From Hymenopellis radicata (Eukaryota; Basidiomycota; Agaricomycetes; Agaricales; Physalacriaceae), in the NCBI GenBank assembly GCA_015501595.1, contig JADNRX010000173.1, positions 1 to 64,000 of the forward strand: a DNA stretch of 64,000 bases, read 5' to 3'. Under the pieces are notes generated by a model that made no database searches, had not been told where the DNA came from, and saw nothing but the letters and a program-made list of their open reading frames with translations. Position 1 is the stretch's first letter. Each line of letters starts with the position of its first letter. Of this stretch, positions 1 to 11,799 are shown piece after piece. Both the position numbers and the translations under genes were made by a program.

Positions 1-545
1 AGCCACTATGCACCGATTGTCTGGGTCCTAATTCAGAGATCAGCGTGTTAAGTCCCCACGACTACACGGACGCATCTTCACAAAAGCTCGTATTTCTGGC
101 TGCACTGAGAGAAACGATGTCCGGGCCACAAGGACAATGATAAGGTAAGGCGACTCCGTTGTACATTGTCGATTCGCGGACCATCTCTCAATAACCGAAG
201 ACGCCGATGGAAGAAAAATGCTGTATCCGAGTGGAGTTGAAGTAAATATAGACGCACTTACGGTAGACAACAGCGCGCGCAGTCTGCACAAGTTTGCTGG
301 AATCCTTCTAAGGCACAAGAAATTGCTCTGCCGTTAGGTTATCAGTTGCATCCAGTGGATCAACGAAAAGAGAATTACACACAGAAGGCGTAACCTGCAC
401 CTCGACATCTAGGGACTGTCGTTTGACGTCCCATCGCGGGAGAAGTTCAAGTTGACGGCGACGACTATTCACCATGGATAATCTAGAATACATTGATTGT
501 GTTTCGATCCTACAAACGTACAACTTTGAAGCCCAAGCTAATCTT
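1..545. other. left-edge intergenic stretch, nothing supported
   Basis: This holds the 3' flank of the quinone reductase gene and unassigned DNA up to the window edge. The open frames in it have no recognisable domain and no convincing intron pattern. I see no gene I can support. Confidence 0.5.
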
Positions 546-1307
546 TTACTTGAAAGCCTTGGAAACCACGCCATAGAACTGCTTGCCCTGGATGGTGGCA
601 ATCTCAAGCTCGAGGGCAGTCGGCTGGCGAGAACCGTCGGTGCCAGCAAAGGTTCCAGCACCCCACGGGGAACCTTCGGCGTTGGTGAGACTCTATGTAT
701 GGCCATGATATAGACAACAACTTACCACCGTGGCTTCGGTTAAGTTGGTAAGCTGACCAAAGGACTGCGAATATCCAAGTGGGACATAGACAATGCCATG
801 ATGGGCAAAGGTCGACATGGAGGCAAGGGCAGTCGATTCTTGTCCTCCGCCAAGACCAGCAGTAGAGATGAAGATTCCACCGTATTTACCGGCGAGCCCG
901 CCAGTGGTCCACAGCTTGCCGGTGGTATCCCAGAACGCCTTCCACTGGCCGGGGAAGTTACCGAAACGCGTCGGAACACCGATGATGAAAGCGTCAAAGG
1001 TGGCAAGGGTTTCCGCGTCCATGATGGGATAATTGGGCTTAGCTGGAGCGTGCATAGCCTTGAGGACAGTCTCGGGGAGGGTCTCAGGGATCCTAGACAG
1101 CGATTAACGCGATGGTTGGGGAGGTGGGACGGCGCGGCTCACTGGTAGATGGTAGCGTCGCCGCCAGCCTCCTTGATGCCCGCCTTGACGGTTTCAGCAA
1201 CTACGGATCGGTCAGTCCGTCGCGCTCGACGACGACGAGAAAGGTAACGCACGCTTGCCAATATGGCCGTACATCGAGTAGATGACAATTGCGATTTTAG
1301 GTGCCAT
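546..1307 (-). CDS. NAD(P)H:quinone oxidoreductase, WrbA/Pst2 flavodoxin-like family
   Basis: A flavin-dependent two-electron quinone reductase, expected to be cytosolic or at the plasma membrane and to act in oxidative-stress defence. The start ATG at 1307 gives [15 protein letters not shown], the typical first beta strand and FMN phosphate loop. Exon 2 reads [20 protein letters not shown]. The long exon 3 contains [16 protein letters not shown] and [11 protein letters not shown], the FMN-binding and tetramer-type loops of WrbA. The last exon contains [12 protein letters not shown] and ends [13 protein letters not shown] before TAA at 548-546. Total length, about 200 residues, matches the family. 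At least three short introns are inferred. The splice before the last exon is less certain because the residues joining the exons are unusual for the family. No frame break is needed. Confidence 0.85.
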
Positions 1308-2831
1308 TATTGAGGAATGGAAAGATGGGCGGTGGTGGTAGGAAAGGAAGGTCTGATATCGACTGTCTTGTTCGCGACGCCCTTTTTATACGCATGGCTA
1401 GTAGGAATCTGTTACCAAAATGAGACACCAAGAAGGCGGGTCTAAGCACAGTGTGGGTGAAAGTGTCCTGAAAAGGAAGAGCGCGCTGATCGATCCGCTG
1501 ACAGATCACAGTCATCTCACATGACATCCTTGTAGGTCCTTGCATATCGAGGCTATTTTTCCCACCGACGTCCACGATCGTAGGTCCCTGGCTGGACGCC
1601 TTCTTCTGCGAGCCCAGCTGGACATTCCTGCGCCAGATCTGTAACCGTTCAACCTAATCGTGGGCTTGCTCTCATTTACATTAATAGCCTCACCATACAG
1701 TGGCGCTCAACTGACGCTGATTTGATTCCGCCATTGAACTGGGATCGCGCAAAGAGTAAAATTGTTTACGGCTCTCGTTATTCAGCCACATACTGACTGA
1801 TGCGAATTACTCAGACCGTCAGACCGCAGTCGCGAACCTAGTGGATAGCTGATGATGATACCCACTTACACATCGCGGCATAAGAAAGACTTCGAGAAGC
1901 AACGGACGTAAGAGTCCGCCCAGTCTAAGTCTCGAAACACATTTTTCCCGGGGAAACAGGGCCTGGACGTCGTCTTGTTCTTCCGACTTTTTCGCGCCAT
2001 ACCTCTTCGAACCCTCTAGAGCACATAGATCTATGGAGATCCCATGATGCTGTTGAAATTGATCCTGCTAAAGAAGCAGTCCGTAAACAGCTACATCATT
2101 GTCGCTTTTAAGTACGAACGCAAGGAGTAAGTACTTATCAGATTCATATTTTCGAAAAGCAGCAGACCTTCACTCTCAAACAATACAACAGATCCCGTAT
2201 CACCGCCGCCGTGCGATTGACGTGACTCTTGACATTTGTAACAGTAGGAGTTTCCCCACTGTGTACAGCACGGATTGAATTCGTGCCGCTGAGACGACAT
2301 CCCGGCAGGCTCGTGGAAGCGAACTCGTGCTGGCGAAGCTGTGGAGGAATAGCGTCTAGATCCTGCGCCATAAGGCGAGAAAAGTTAGTGGGTGATCCAT
2401 TAGCCATCCACAATTAAACAAAGCTTGTCTTCAAATTGAATCTGCAAGGAAAAGCGACAGGCTGGGCAGAGTCTGTAAAAGTGTAGCCTCCCTAGACTTG
2501 ATTGGTACGCTCCCCATTCATGACATCGTCATCATCACAGAAGCGCCACTGTATTCAAAGTGAGCTAAACCGATGGCCTCTCGAGTCTCGGAAGGGAAAT
2601 ATTGCAGACAACCCATAGGAAAGTGAAAGCGAACACGATAACGGCAACGATGACAGTCAAGAGGCAATTCAGCGATGCTAACCACCGCGGCAAGAGGGTC
2701 AGCTAAAAATGAGGATCTCCGACGCCATCAAGTTTGAATTGATAGCTGTACTACTTACAAGAGGATCCAAAATACGATTGCCTGATCATGGTATGTCCCG
2801 TAATGAAATGAACAATGCTGTCTAGGATGCC
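1308..2831. other. intergenic region without a supported gene
   Basis: About 1.5 kb between the quinone reductase start and the first kinase gene. Short frames at 2091-2417 on both strands show no recognisable domain. It probably holds the quinone reductase promoter and the kinase 3' flank, but I cannot point to specific sites. Confidence 0.5.
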
Positions 2832-4226
2832 CTAATATCCTTGACATTTCGTGAGCACCTGGTCCAGAAAGTAGACTATCGTCGCCGGACTGATTAAACG
2901 ACAGACCGACTGACACGCTTTCTCTAGAGCAACCATGAGATCAGCTCTGTCTCGCAGGGACCTCCAAAGAGCGGGGTGAGGAAAACGCAACTCGCACTCG
3001 GCATGAAAGACCTGGCGAAGTTCTGGACAAGATGGATCTACGACATCTTCACCCTCGGACAGAAATTCGGGAACAATGGTCAGAGCCCATAGCGGGGCGG
3101 TACGGCTGCACTCCCAATCCAATATTGTCAGCTGGGACGGATCGTCTGCAGATATCATGACGTTTCGACTGTTTAGATCAGGGTGTACTAGGACGAACGG
3201 TCCGAAGGGATGAGGAAGACGCGGGTCGAGTCCGGGGAGATGAGAGACAAGCTGCGTGAGTCTGTCATAGACTGCGAGATAACCGGAGAGAATGGATTCC
3301 CATCCTAAGGCTGCTATATTTTCGTTCTGCCATTTCTCTTCCAGCTCGCAGTGGTGAGAGACGGCCCATGCACGTTCTCGAGCAATGCAACCCAAGAAGT
3401 AATCGCGTTCTGTATTCCATGGACCCGAATCAAGAGAGACATCTGGCGTGTAAAACCAAGCGAGGGAGGTAGGGAGCATTGGTCCAATGACCACTCCGGA
3501 ATCAGTGCTGGACGAAGGGTACATGCTCCCGATCCTGTCGAAGCGTGTCTGCGCAAGGGAAACGATGATCTTGGCGACTGACTTGACGGCTACATGCTTT
3601 TCAGCGAGAGACATCGTTTGCCATCTCTTGTCCAGCGTCATATCGCGCACCTGCAGAGATAATCAGGAACGGCAATAACAATCAAGCAAAGTATGTAACC
3701 TTTTCCATGATCATGAAGGGTGCATGAGCCTCGTTTTTGTCCGTTGGACTGTGGTATAAAATAGTCGGAACTGGGATATCGGTGTTTTGAACTAACCAAG
3801 CGATTGTGGCGACCTGAATGACGATGAGGGAAACAGCCAGACTAACTGATTCTAAAAGTACCTCGGATTCCATCTTGTGCATGCCACGATACTCGGATCT
3901 GTCAAATGCAACGCGAACTACATATTCCGCTCCTCCGTAGAACTGCGCAAAATAGACCTGAATGCCGTCAACAAGCGTTTCATTCAAGAGTGTCGGACTC
4001 ACTCGATTGAATCCGCCTATAGTAGGGTCCAGAGTGAGTGAAGAATAGAACACCGAATAAAAACGTGTAGCTAACCTTCTGCCTTTATTTTCAAGCCAAT
4101 GCAGTGAATACCAATTGCCCTAGAAACGGCAATTTCGAGGCCCTCAACATTCAAGCGGGCGTTCAGGTCCTGGCTTCGGGCAGAGCGCGAGGTTATCACG
4201 AGTAGCTCTGTACTAGAAGTGTACAT
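2832..4226 (-). CDS. APH-like small-molecule kinase (aminoglycoside/choline phosphotransferase fold), copy 1
   Basis: A protein of the fungal phosphotransferase-enzyme family (PF01636 type). These transfer a phosphate from ATP to an unknown small molecule; fungal members are rarely antibiotic resistance proteins. Start ATG at 4226 (MYTSSTELLVITSR). Exons, read on the minus strand, give the N-terminal lobe with YVVRVAFD (beta-strand residues), then VATIAWLVQNTDIPVPTI, then APFMIMEKV (hinge). The C-terminal exon begins at about 3650 with TLDKRWQTMS. The catalytic loop HPDLNSRNVMI (HxDxxxxN) and the metal-binding TILDWE segment are both present, so the enzyme is probably active. Three or more introns are inferred. 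It is the downstream member of a tandem pair with the gene at 4587-5972, same strand and same exon layout, which implies local duplication. Confidence 0.8.
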
Positions 4227-4586
4227 GGTTGGGTAAGAGGAAGGGTTAGAAAGCGGCTGCTGAGAGTTAGTCGACAACGAGCCCCGACTTCGAGCGGTGC
4301 CTGAAGGTTGAACCTGCCAAATGGAGATAGAAATACGATGCGCGTCCACTCAGGCTGGCGCCCACCACAGACGATCCGCGATAATGGGCATAAATCATGA
4401 TGAGAGTAGGGTTGACAGATTCAGGATCCACCGCGGGCCATGCACCCTGGGTGTTGATCCGGTGTTTGCCTTCACGAACTTTCACTTCTTCCGAATCTTC
4501 GACATGACATCTCCTTTTGATGCTCAGTGCCAATAAGGTATACGTACATCAACGAGAAATGACGGACGAGTATTATCTACGACATA

Positions 4587-5972
4587 CTATACTCGTGTTT
4601 TCGACAGAACCCGATCCAACATACCGGCCATGGTTTCTGGACTTACCTTGAGACTGATAGCTTGACACGATCTCTCCAACAGAAACATCAGGGTGCCCTT
4701 ATTGCACTGAGACCGCCAAAGAATGGGATCGGGAAAGTGTGTCTCGCACTCAGCATCAAAAAGCGCCCGAAGTTCCGGAAGTTCCCCAGCACATGGACCT
4801 GCTGATTCGTAGAACAGGAATTCGGGAGTACTCGTCAGGTTCCACAACGGCGTGATGCTGGCGAAGTCCCAATCCAACAGTGTCAACTGAGACGGATCGT
4901 CTGCGGAAATCATGATATTTCTGTCATTGAGGTCAGGATGCGATAGGACGAAGGGCCCGAAGGAGTCAGGAAGAGGCTCATCGAGCGCAGGCAGGGAAGA
5001 TACGACTTGTGCGAGCTTGTCGTAGGTCGAGAGGTAACCTGCAAGAATAGAGTCCCACCCAATGGCTGTAAGATCCTCATTACGCCACTTGTCTTGTAGC
5101 TCGGACTGGTGCGATAAGGTACATGCGCGTTCGCGGGCAATGCAAGCTAACAGGTACTCGCGCTCGGAACGCCATGGACCTGCATCTAGAGAGATATCTG
5201 GGGTAAAAAACCAAGGGACGCAAGGAGGGAGCATTGGACCGATGACTGGTCCTCCAGAATCATGAGGGTATAAGCTCCCGATTCTGTCAAACTGTGTTTG
5301 GGCGAGCGAAACAACGATTTTCGCGAGCGATTTGATTGCAACACGTTTGTCGTCAAGGGACATCGTTTGCCATCTCTTCTCAAGCGTCATATCGCGAACC
5401 TAAGGAAAGCATTAGGATGGACTCGTAGCAGCGACAGAAAGGACGGAACCTTTTCCATGATCATGAAGGGAGCATGAGCTTCGTTCTCAGCCGTTGGGTC
5501 GTAATATATAATGGTTGGCACTGGAATGTCAGTGTTTTTCGCCAACCAAGCGACTGTGGCGACCTGCAGGACAGGTGAGTCTAACAACCATAACGAGGGA
5601 CCAAACGAGTACCTCCAACTCCATTTTCTTCATGCCGCGGTACACGACCATGTCGAACGCCACACGAGCCACAAAGTCACGTCCTCCGTCACAATGCGCG
5701 AAATAAATCTGTAATCGACTTTTCAGCTTGTCATTCATCGAGGCATCCACTTGGAACTGACACGATGAAATCCGCCTAGACAGGTGTGAGCAACAGAATC
5801 AGGAAACAGTTTGTATCTCACCTTCTGCCTTTAACGTCAGGCCAGAGCAGTGAAAACCTGTCGCCCTAGAAAGTGCTCTTTTAAGGCCCTCGGCGTCCAG
5901 CCTAGCATTCAGAGCCTGGCTTCGTTCAAGGCGCGACGTCATGACGAGAAGTTCTGCGCTGGTCTTGTACAT
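4587..5972 (-). CDS. APH-like small-molecule kinase, copy 2 (tandem paralog)
   Basis: Paralog of the gene at 2832-4226. Start ATG at 5972 (MYKTSAELLVMTSR). The exons carry DFVARVAFD, then VATVAWLAKNTDIPVPTI and APFMIMEKV, then a long last exon with the catalytic loop HPDLNDRNIMI and the metal-binding LTLLDWD. Here the Asp of LDWD is the canonical acidic residue, where copy 1 has LDWE. Intron positions match copy 1. Only about 360 bp separate its stop from the start of copy 1, so each probably has its own short promoter. The substrate is unknown. The WD-to-WE difference and a divergent C-terminus suggest the copies are no longer identical in function. Confidence 0.8.
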
Positions 5973-6095
5973 TTAGGGAGAAGAGCGGGAGTGGGGAATT
6001 AAAGCGAGGCTGCTGCGTGTAGTGGGGTAACCCAGCGTTCAACCGTGGATGTTGAATTGTCCAAATGGAGATAGGATACATGGCTCAGTAGGGTG

Positions 6096-7655
6096 ACATA
6101 TAAAGCGCTTCTTCGTTACCGCAGAAACGGCGGTAACGCCTTCTTTCTCTGCCAAAATAATCACTTTTGACGGCTGGGGACGTGGCGGGGATTAGCCAAG
6201 CGTTTCTACGTCTCGATCGGGCAACTTTCATCCTGATCGGGTAATCACTTCCTTTCTCGTCAACGCTCACTCTGCTCACTCGCGTCGAGTGTGCACACTC
6301 GGGCGTGACAGAAGCCTCTCCGAGTGTGCAGATCTGCTGACCTGACTTGCCGAACTTCTGACAAGGTCCACACCGACTGGAACATTTTGTCTTCGCGAGG
6401 GATCATGCCACGCGAATGCTTCCCGCTCTGTTGAGCGCGGAAATGCTCGTCTGGCACGAGCTACCAGCTAGACATCATGGTACGCGCCTCCGCGCAACAC
6501 AGGGACTTCTCACATGCCGTGGCGGGCATCGACATTGACTACTGGCGCCCGACAACGGCGTACTGGTCAGTGATGAGTTCACACGGGCCGTAGATGGAAC
6601 TACGATGAGGCGGCAGCTGTTGACGAGTCTTACACAGTCTTCTCTCACAAGCAGTAGTAGAGAATGAATGTCTAGAGTACTTACTTACATTGTTGCTGAC
6701 TAAAAAATATAATGATTGCGGTCCACAGAAGGTCCCGCAGTGGATTGAAAAGTTACCATTTGTAGCGCACAAAGGCGTAATTATCATAGCAGCGTAGAAA
6801 CGTTTCTACCCGCAAGGCGAAACGTTACTACCGCCGTCACCGCGCCAGGCGGTAACGCCTAGATATGAACTACATATAAAGCGCTTCTTCGTTACCGCAG
6901 AAACGGCGGTAACGCCTTCTTTCTCTGCCAAAATAATCACTTTTGACGGCTGGGGACGTGGCGGGGATTAGCCAAGCGTTTCTACGTCTCGATCGGGCAA
7001 CTTTCATCCTGATCGGGTAATCACTTCCTTTCTCGTCAACGCTCACTCTGCTCACTCGCGTCGAGTGTGCACACTCGGGCGTGACAGAAGCCTCTCCGAG
7101 TGTGCAGATCTGCTGACCTGACTTGCCGAACTTCTGACAAGGTCCACACCGACTGGAACATTTTGTCTTCGCGAGGGATCATGCCACGCGAATGCTTCCC
7201 GCTCTGTTGAGCGCGGAAATGCTCGTCTGGCACGAGCTACCAGCTAGACATCATGGTACGCGCCTCCGCGCAACACAGGGACTTCTCACATGCCGTGGCG
7301 GGCATCGACATTGACTACTGGCGCCCGACAACGGCGTACTGGTCAGTGATGAGTTCACACGGGCCGTAGATGGAACTACGATGAGGCGGCAGCTGTTGAC
7401 GAGTCTTACACAGTCTTCTCTCACAAGCAGTAGTAGAGAATGAATGTCTAGAGTACTTACTTACATTGTTGCTGACTAAAAAATATAATGATTGCGGTCC
7501 ACAGAAGGTCCCGCAGTGGATTGAAAAGTTACCATTTGTAGCGCACAAAGGCGTAATTATCATAGCAGCGTAGAAACGTTTCTACCCGCAAGGCGAAACG
7601 TTACTACCGCCGTCACCGCGCCAGGCGGTAACGCCTAGATATGAACTACATATAA
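6096..7655. repeat. two tandem copies of a 776-bp unit, bounded by an 8-bp word
   Basis: Copy 1 spans 6096-6871 and copy 2 6872-7647. Every segment I compared is identical at an offset of exactly 776. The word ACATATAA occurs at 6096, 6872 and 7648, at both ends and in the middle. This would fit a 768-bp element flanked by 8-bp target duplications, or a tandem duplication through microhomology. Near its left end the unit has a hairpin with 9-bp arms (6114-6122 and 6130-6138). It also has a perfect 16-bp palindrome CGAGTGTGCACACTCG (6286-6301) and a 14-bp palindrome TAGAAACGTTTCTA (6795-6808). The motif GGCGGTAACGCC lies near both ends. The short frames inside (up to 82 residues) match nothing I know. 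Confidence 0.9.
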
Positions 7656-7858
7656 CCCACCGCTTCGCATCTAGTCACGCGGCTAAGGAACAATAGGCCG
7701 AAGTGATGAGAGTAGACATCTTCAACGTAGTGGCGAAGTCGGCCGAGAGCGATGACGTAAGCACTCATCTGTTCCTTCTTGCCATCATGCAGCAGTAGCG
7801 CTAGTACGCGTAGTCGCAGCATTATCCGTCCGCCTACTCTCCGTCGCCCCTTGCAACA
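7656..7858. other. 5' flank of the MYND gene
   Basis: About 200 bp between the tandem repeat and the proposed MYND-gene start. It presumably contains that gene's promoter. No specific element is recognised. Confidence 0.4.
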
Positions 7859-9773
7859 ATGCCTAGCGACCTCAATCGTGATTCTATATCCACGCTAACG
7901 GTTCGCGTCTCCTTCCATCAGGATCATCATGTTTAACAATCGCACTGCAGAATCTCGCGACCTCCTCTGATCGGAACACCTCTATCAAGGCTCTCAAAAG
8001 TCTTTCTGGAATCGTTGCATCATCCCCCGACATGTATACGCACATATTTGATGTCGTCAAGTTCTGGCTTCAAGTTCAACGCATGCCCTCATTTGCGCAT
8101 GGGCGCATATCGGATACCTTCAGTGTCCAAGCCAGTTGTGTCTATGTGCTTGGGATGGTCATTAAACAGCAATCGCCGTCCGTTCCCTGGATGAACAAGC
8201 GATTCGTGGCCATGACAGAGCTATGGCCTGTCGTCTCGGAATGGATCCGGCGGTTGTTCGCGAATATCATCGATATTGAGGGGCCGGCGACCGATGATAC
8301 CGAGTGTGTCGAGAAGGTACTACAGCATGTTGAAGAGCTCTTGCTCGGTTTGGCGGACCCCGTCGCATTCGACAATCCCCGCCTCCCCAACTCACGTGGA
8401 TACTTCCGCGCGCGCATCAGCTCGCCTTCGTTCTTGAAACTTATTCTACGATTATGGGTGCATACTGCCGCGGTTCCCGAATATCGTGACGTTTTTCAGA
8501 TCTTCTCGCGTCTCCCTTTGTCTCTAAGCGATTGTTACCTTTTGCCCCAAACCGAAAGACACTCTTTGACGATTGAATTCTTCGACACACTCCCTCGTCG
8601 CATCATGGAATCATGTGTTGAGTCCATCATCATCTCCTTTGCAGATGATCCTCTGCGCAACAGTCACAGATTCGAAGTGACATTTAGCTTTCTGGATTGC
8701 GCCAGTAATCTATCTCCTACATTTCGTCGCACTCTTCTGGCCGGACGCTCTTTGTATTGGACGATGGATATCATAAAAACCCTTCTTCGCCGTTGCACCT
8801 CGCAGACTGCCAGGAACACAGTCGTTGCGGACACTACCCTAAACCTTCTATGCACGTGTCTGGGTCATATCAGCACTTTCCTCGCGACTGAAGGCCGCCG
8901 ATGGATTGCTGATGCGCTCAAGATGCGCATCATCGATTATCTGTGGAAGATGGACACAATTTTCCATGCCTTCGAACTGTACGCACGCCACGCTTCCTGT
9001 ATCACGGAGATCCTCAAAATGATATCGATATATGCCGTGCACGCTACTATATTTTATCGGATCCAGACCTCCATCAAAAGAGTAATTCCGGAGGGCTGGC
9101 GGTCATCTGTCCGCTGCGTCGCGGAGGCTTGGGACTTACTTCAAAGCGAGATGTCGAACCTGAGCCCCTTCATGAACATCATAGACAAAGATGTATTTCG
9201 ACATTGTTCTCTGTCAACGGTATGTGGGTCAACGAAGGCGTACATCTTCGTCACGCTAATATTCTTACAGTGCGGGAATCCAGGTGCCAGACGAGCTTGT
9301 ACAGGTTGCCGGCAGGCCTTGTATTGCTCGCAGCAATGTCAGAAAAACGATTGGCAGACTCACCGCACAAAATGCTCAACTTATGCTGAGAAGTTTGCTC
9401 GTAAGCAAGCAGTAAAAACAGCCCGCCAGTTGCAGAACCTACTTTACCAGAAGATCGGGGTTGGGAGTTACTCATCGTCGAGGCGATGCTTCTCTACGAG
9501 GTGAAGAAGGGAAAGGAGTGGTATGCCCGGTTGCAGCAGGAGTTTGTGGAGCGCAACCCAGCATATACTCTTCGTGACCTGGGCTATATCATTGATCTTT
9601 CACATGTACCAAGGCAAGTTGATGTTCTTCCGCTGGACGAACATGAGAAGTACCTCCGCTTGTCTAGGGAAGGCATGGTCATTATCCAGTGGCGGGTTCC
9701 TTGGGCGGGGCTTGAGGTAGAGAATTGCATGATGTGGATGTCCTCACTAGATCCATCGAGTTACATTGATTAG
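7859..9773 (+). CDS. MYND-type zinc-finger protein
   Basis: A protein of a large agaricomycete family: a long helical, variable N-terminal region followed by a C-terminal MYND zinc finger, which usually mediates protein-protein contacts. The MYND segment lies in the exon from 9271 and reads CGNPGARRACTGC, then CSQQCQKNDWQTHRTKC, so the seven Cys/His zinc ligands from CG onward are visible. I infer three phase-consistent introns: 7901-7950, 9220-9270 and 9401-9450 (50, 51 and 50 nt). The first has a weak GTTCGC donor but a good branch-like TTTAACA and a CTGCAG acceptor, and it joins MPSDLNRDSISTLT to NLATSSDRNTS. If that intron is wrong, the first in-frame ATG is at 8032. A 107-residue tail follows the third intron and ends at TAG 9771-9773. 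Its partners are unknown. Confidence 0.8.
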
Positions 9774-10656
9774 TATTGTTGGCGCTGATCATAATCGCAT
9801 ACCACGGGTCTCGTCTAGCTCTTGCAGTTTACATGACATTGACTCGGTGTTAATCCGGGAATTCCCGCACCAGGACGTTAGCGATATGGTTTGAAAAATG
9901 TCGGGCGGGCACATTAACGTTATGACACGGTCAATGGAAAGGTATATGGGATATAACGAGCTCGAAACCCTAAGCCACATTATCTTCAAAAGATGCGGTG
10001 CATAGTGTGGCGTCTCGATATCTCCTGGAGATTCTAGGGAAAACTTCTCGTACCTGTCGGTTCCACCGTTGGGTGGAATTCGAATCGCACGACCACACCA
10101 TCCCCGACATCTGCACTGAGTTCAGGCATTTGGGGCGTAGTCGTGCTCTTCCCTCACCTCCAGTCCCCGTCGAGCTAGCATGGAAAGGAGTGTGGCGCAA
10201 TACATCATTGCTTCACCTGACGGCATACGATAATTGTTTTGTGAAAGGGCAGACATAATGAAAGAGTCCCTATCTGACAGTGAGATAGATTCAAAGAACA
10301 GTTGGCGGACAGTTCGGAGTGGGCGGGTTGGTATTGGACTTCCGTTTTTGAAAAGGAGCACTGAATCCAAAGGAAGTAAGATCGCTGAGTCTGAAGTTGG
10401 CGATTTGCGGTTATGGCCTCAAGAGCCGAGTAGTTTACTCTACAAGCATTTAACCGATTGTACTTATGTGGCGCCGTGCCAACTTGAAGCCTCGGCCCAA
10501 GTCTTCGAATAAACTCCTAGCTTATTCTGAAAACTCGGGTAGATCATCTTGCTCAGGGACACGCATAGGATATTTGACGAGGAATTGAACAGAACATAAA
10601 CCGCGATGAACATTGAAAGTATAACGACCAGTGACAGAGAAGTCAAGGGCTTGCGG
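9774..10656. other. intergenic stretch with unsupported short frames
   Basis: About 0.9 kb between two convergent genes (MYND on +, F-box on -). Frames up to 96 codons occur on both strands (for example 9998-10258 +, 10122-10370 -) but none has a known domain or a clear splice pattern. It probably holds the 3' ends of both transcripts. Confidence 0.4.
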
Positions 10657-11794
10657 TTACATCTGCAGTGCCCTCTGCAAAGTTGCTCCCTCCAAAAGAA
10701 TACCCTCAGCCGTTTCATCCCCACACAGCACACCACAGTGACGCCGGGTCAACACCCAGACCGCGTCCCGTAAATATACCCTTTTCAAGGACCTCGGCAG
10801 CTGCCACCCATTCAGCGTCATGTCCATATCACCCATACCACTAGTAACCTCCAAATTTTCCAGACGCGTTAGGCCCGATAGATCGAACACCACTACAAAA
10901 CAGATGAGCACATCTCGAGCATAGAGAAGGTGGAAATCACTAACCATTGCGTTTCACAAAGCTCAGCCTCACATCCTTCAAAGTTTCCATATTCCTGTGA
11001 AGAAGCGGAATCGCCTCCCCGACACGACATGTCGACAGAACGCTAGCGCTCTCCAACTCCAGACTCTCCAGCGTCCCCACGACGTTATCCCCCAACCAGC
11101 GCACAAGATCATTATTCGACCCGACCACGCGCAGGGTACGTAAACACGGCATAGCCAGTCTGAGATTGTGCAACCCAGACAGCGATGCGTCCGGTAAATC
11201 CAATCCACGCGATGCAAGCTCAATACTGAGTTCGGCGAGGCGCGGGAAAGAGCCGGAAAGCGCGCGCATGAAGCTCGTGATGTCCTGGTACGATGCGCAG
11301 ATAACCTTAAGACTGGCAAGATCCGGGAAGTAATGGGCGAAGAGTCCGACAAGTGATGGCTCATTCTCAACCAGCCCGGAACGAAGCATGACATGCTTGG
11401 CTTTAAGGACGTGGAGCAACTTGCTATAGGGCCGCGTACAAGGAAATTTGCCGTTCGTGGAGTTATCGTCAAAGGGTACATCGCCGACGAGAGTTATGCC
11501 GGTAATGGACGGGGAAAGCGTCTCACGCGACGACTGCAGAAGCCTTACGAGCTCCTTGGCGCGAGAAGGGGATGAGACGAGGAGCGTCAAAGGCGGTAGA
11601 TGATGACGGCTGATGCTGTTCCAAGTGGGGTGGACGAGTGCACACGATAAGAGGGTGGCTTTGTAGTCGGCCAGGTAGGCAATGATAAGATCAAGGAGCT
11701 CCTGCGGTACAAGCCCGAATGGGCCTGTACTAGCAGAGGAGCGGCGGGTGTGAGTGAGTTTGTTGATGAGATTGCGGACGATGTTGAAAGCCAT
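10657..11794 (-). CDS. F-box-like protein with degenerate leucine-rich tail
   Basis: Probably a substrate adaptor of an SCF ubiquitin ligase, from the lineage-expanded agaricomycete F-box family. From the chosen ATG at 11794 (MAFNIVRNLINK) a short linker leads to LVPQELLDLIIAYLAD, the F-box helix, followed by the Leu-Cys-Trp pattern LLSCALVHPTWNSISR. The rest has repeated beta-strand/leucine segments such as FPRLAELSIEL and LRTLRVVGSN. An intron at 10893-10944 joins SFVKRNG to FDLSGLTRLENLEV. An in-frame ATG at 11845 is possible, but the 11794 start sits closer to the usual family spacing. Stop at 10659-10657. Confidence 0.7.
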
Positions 11795-11799
11795 GATGA

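Noticed and set aside
6085..7563. Six short minus-strand frames in the 776-bp repeats
   Set aside because: They repeat only because the DNA repeats; no domains are seen, and the products are Arg/Cys-rich as in non-coding sequence.
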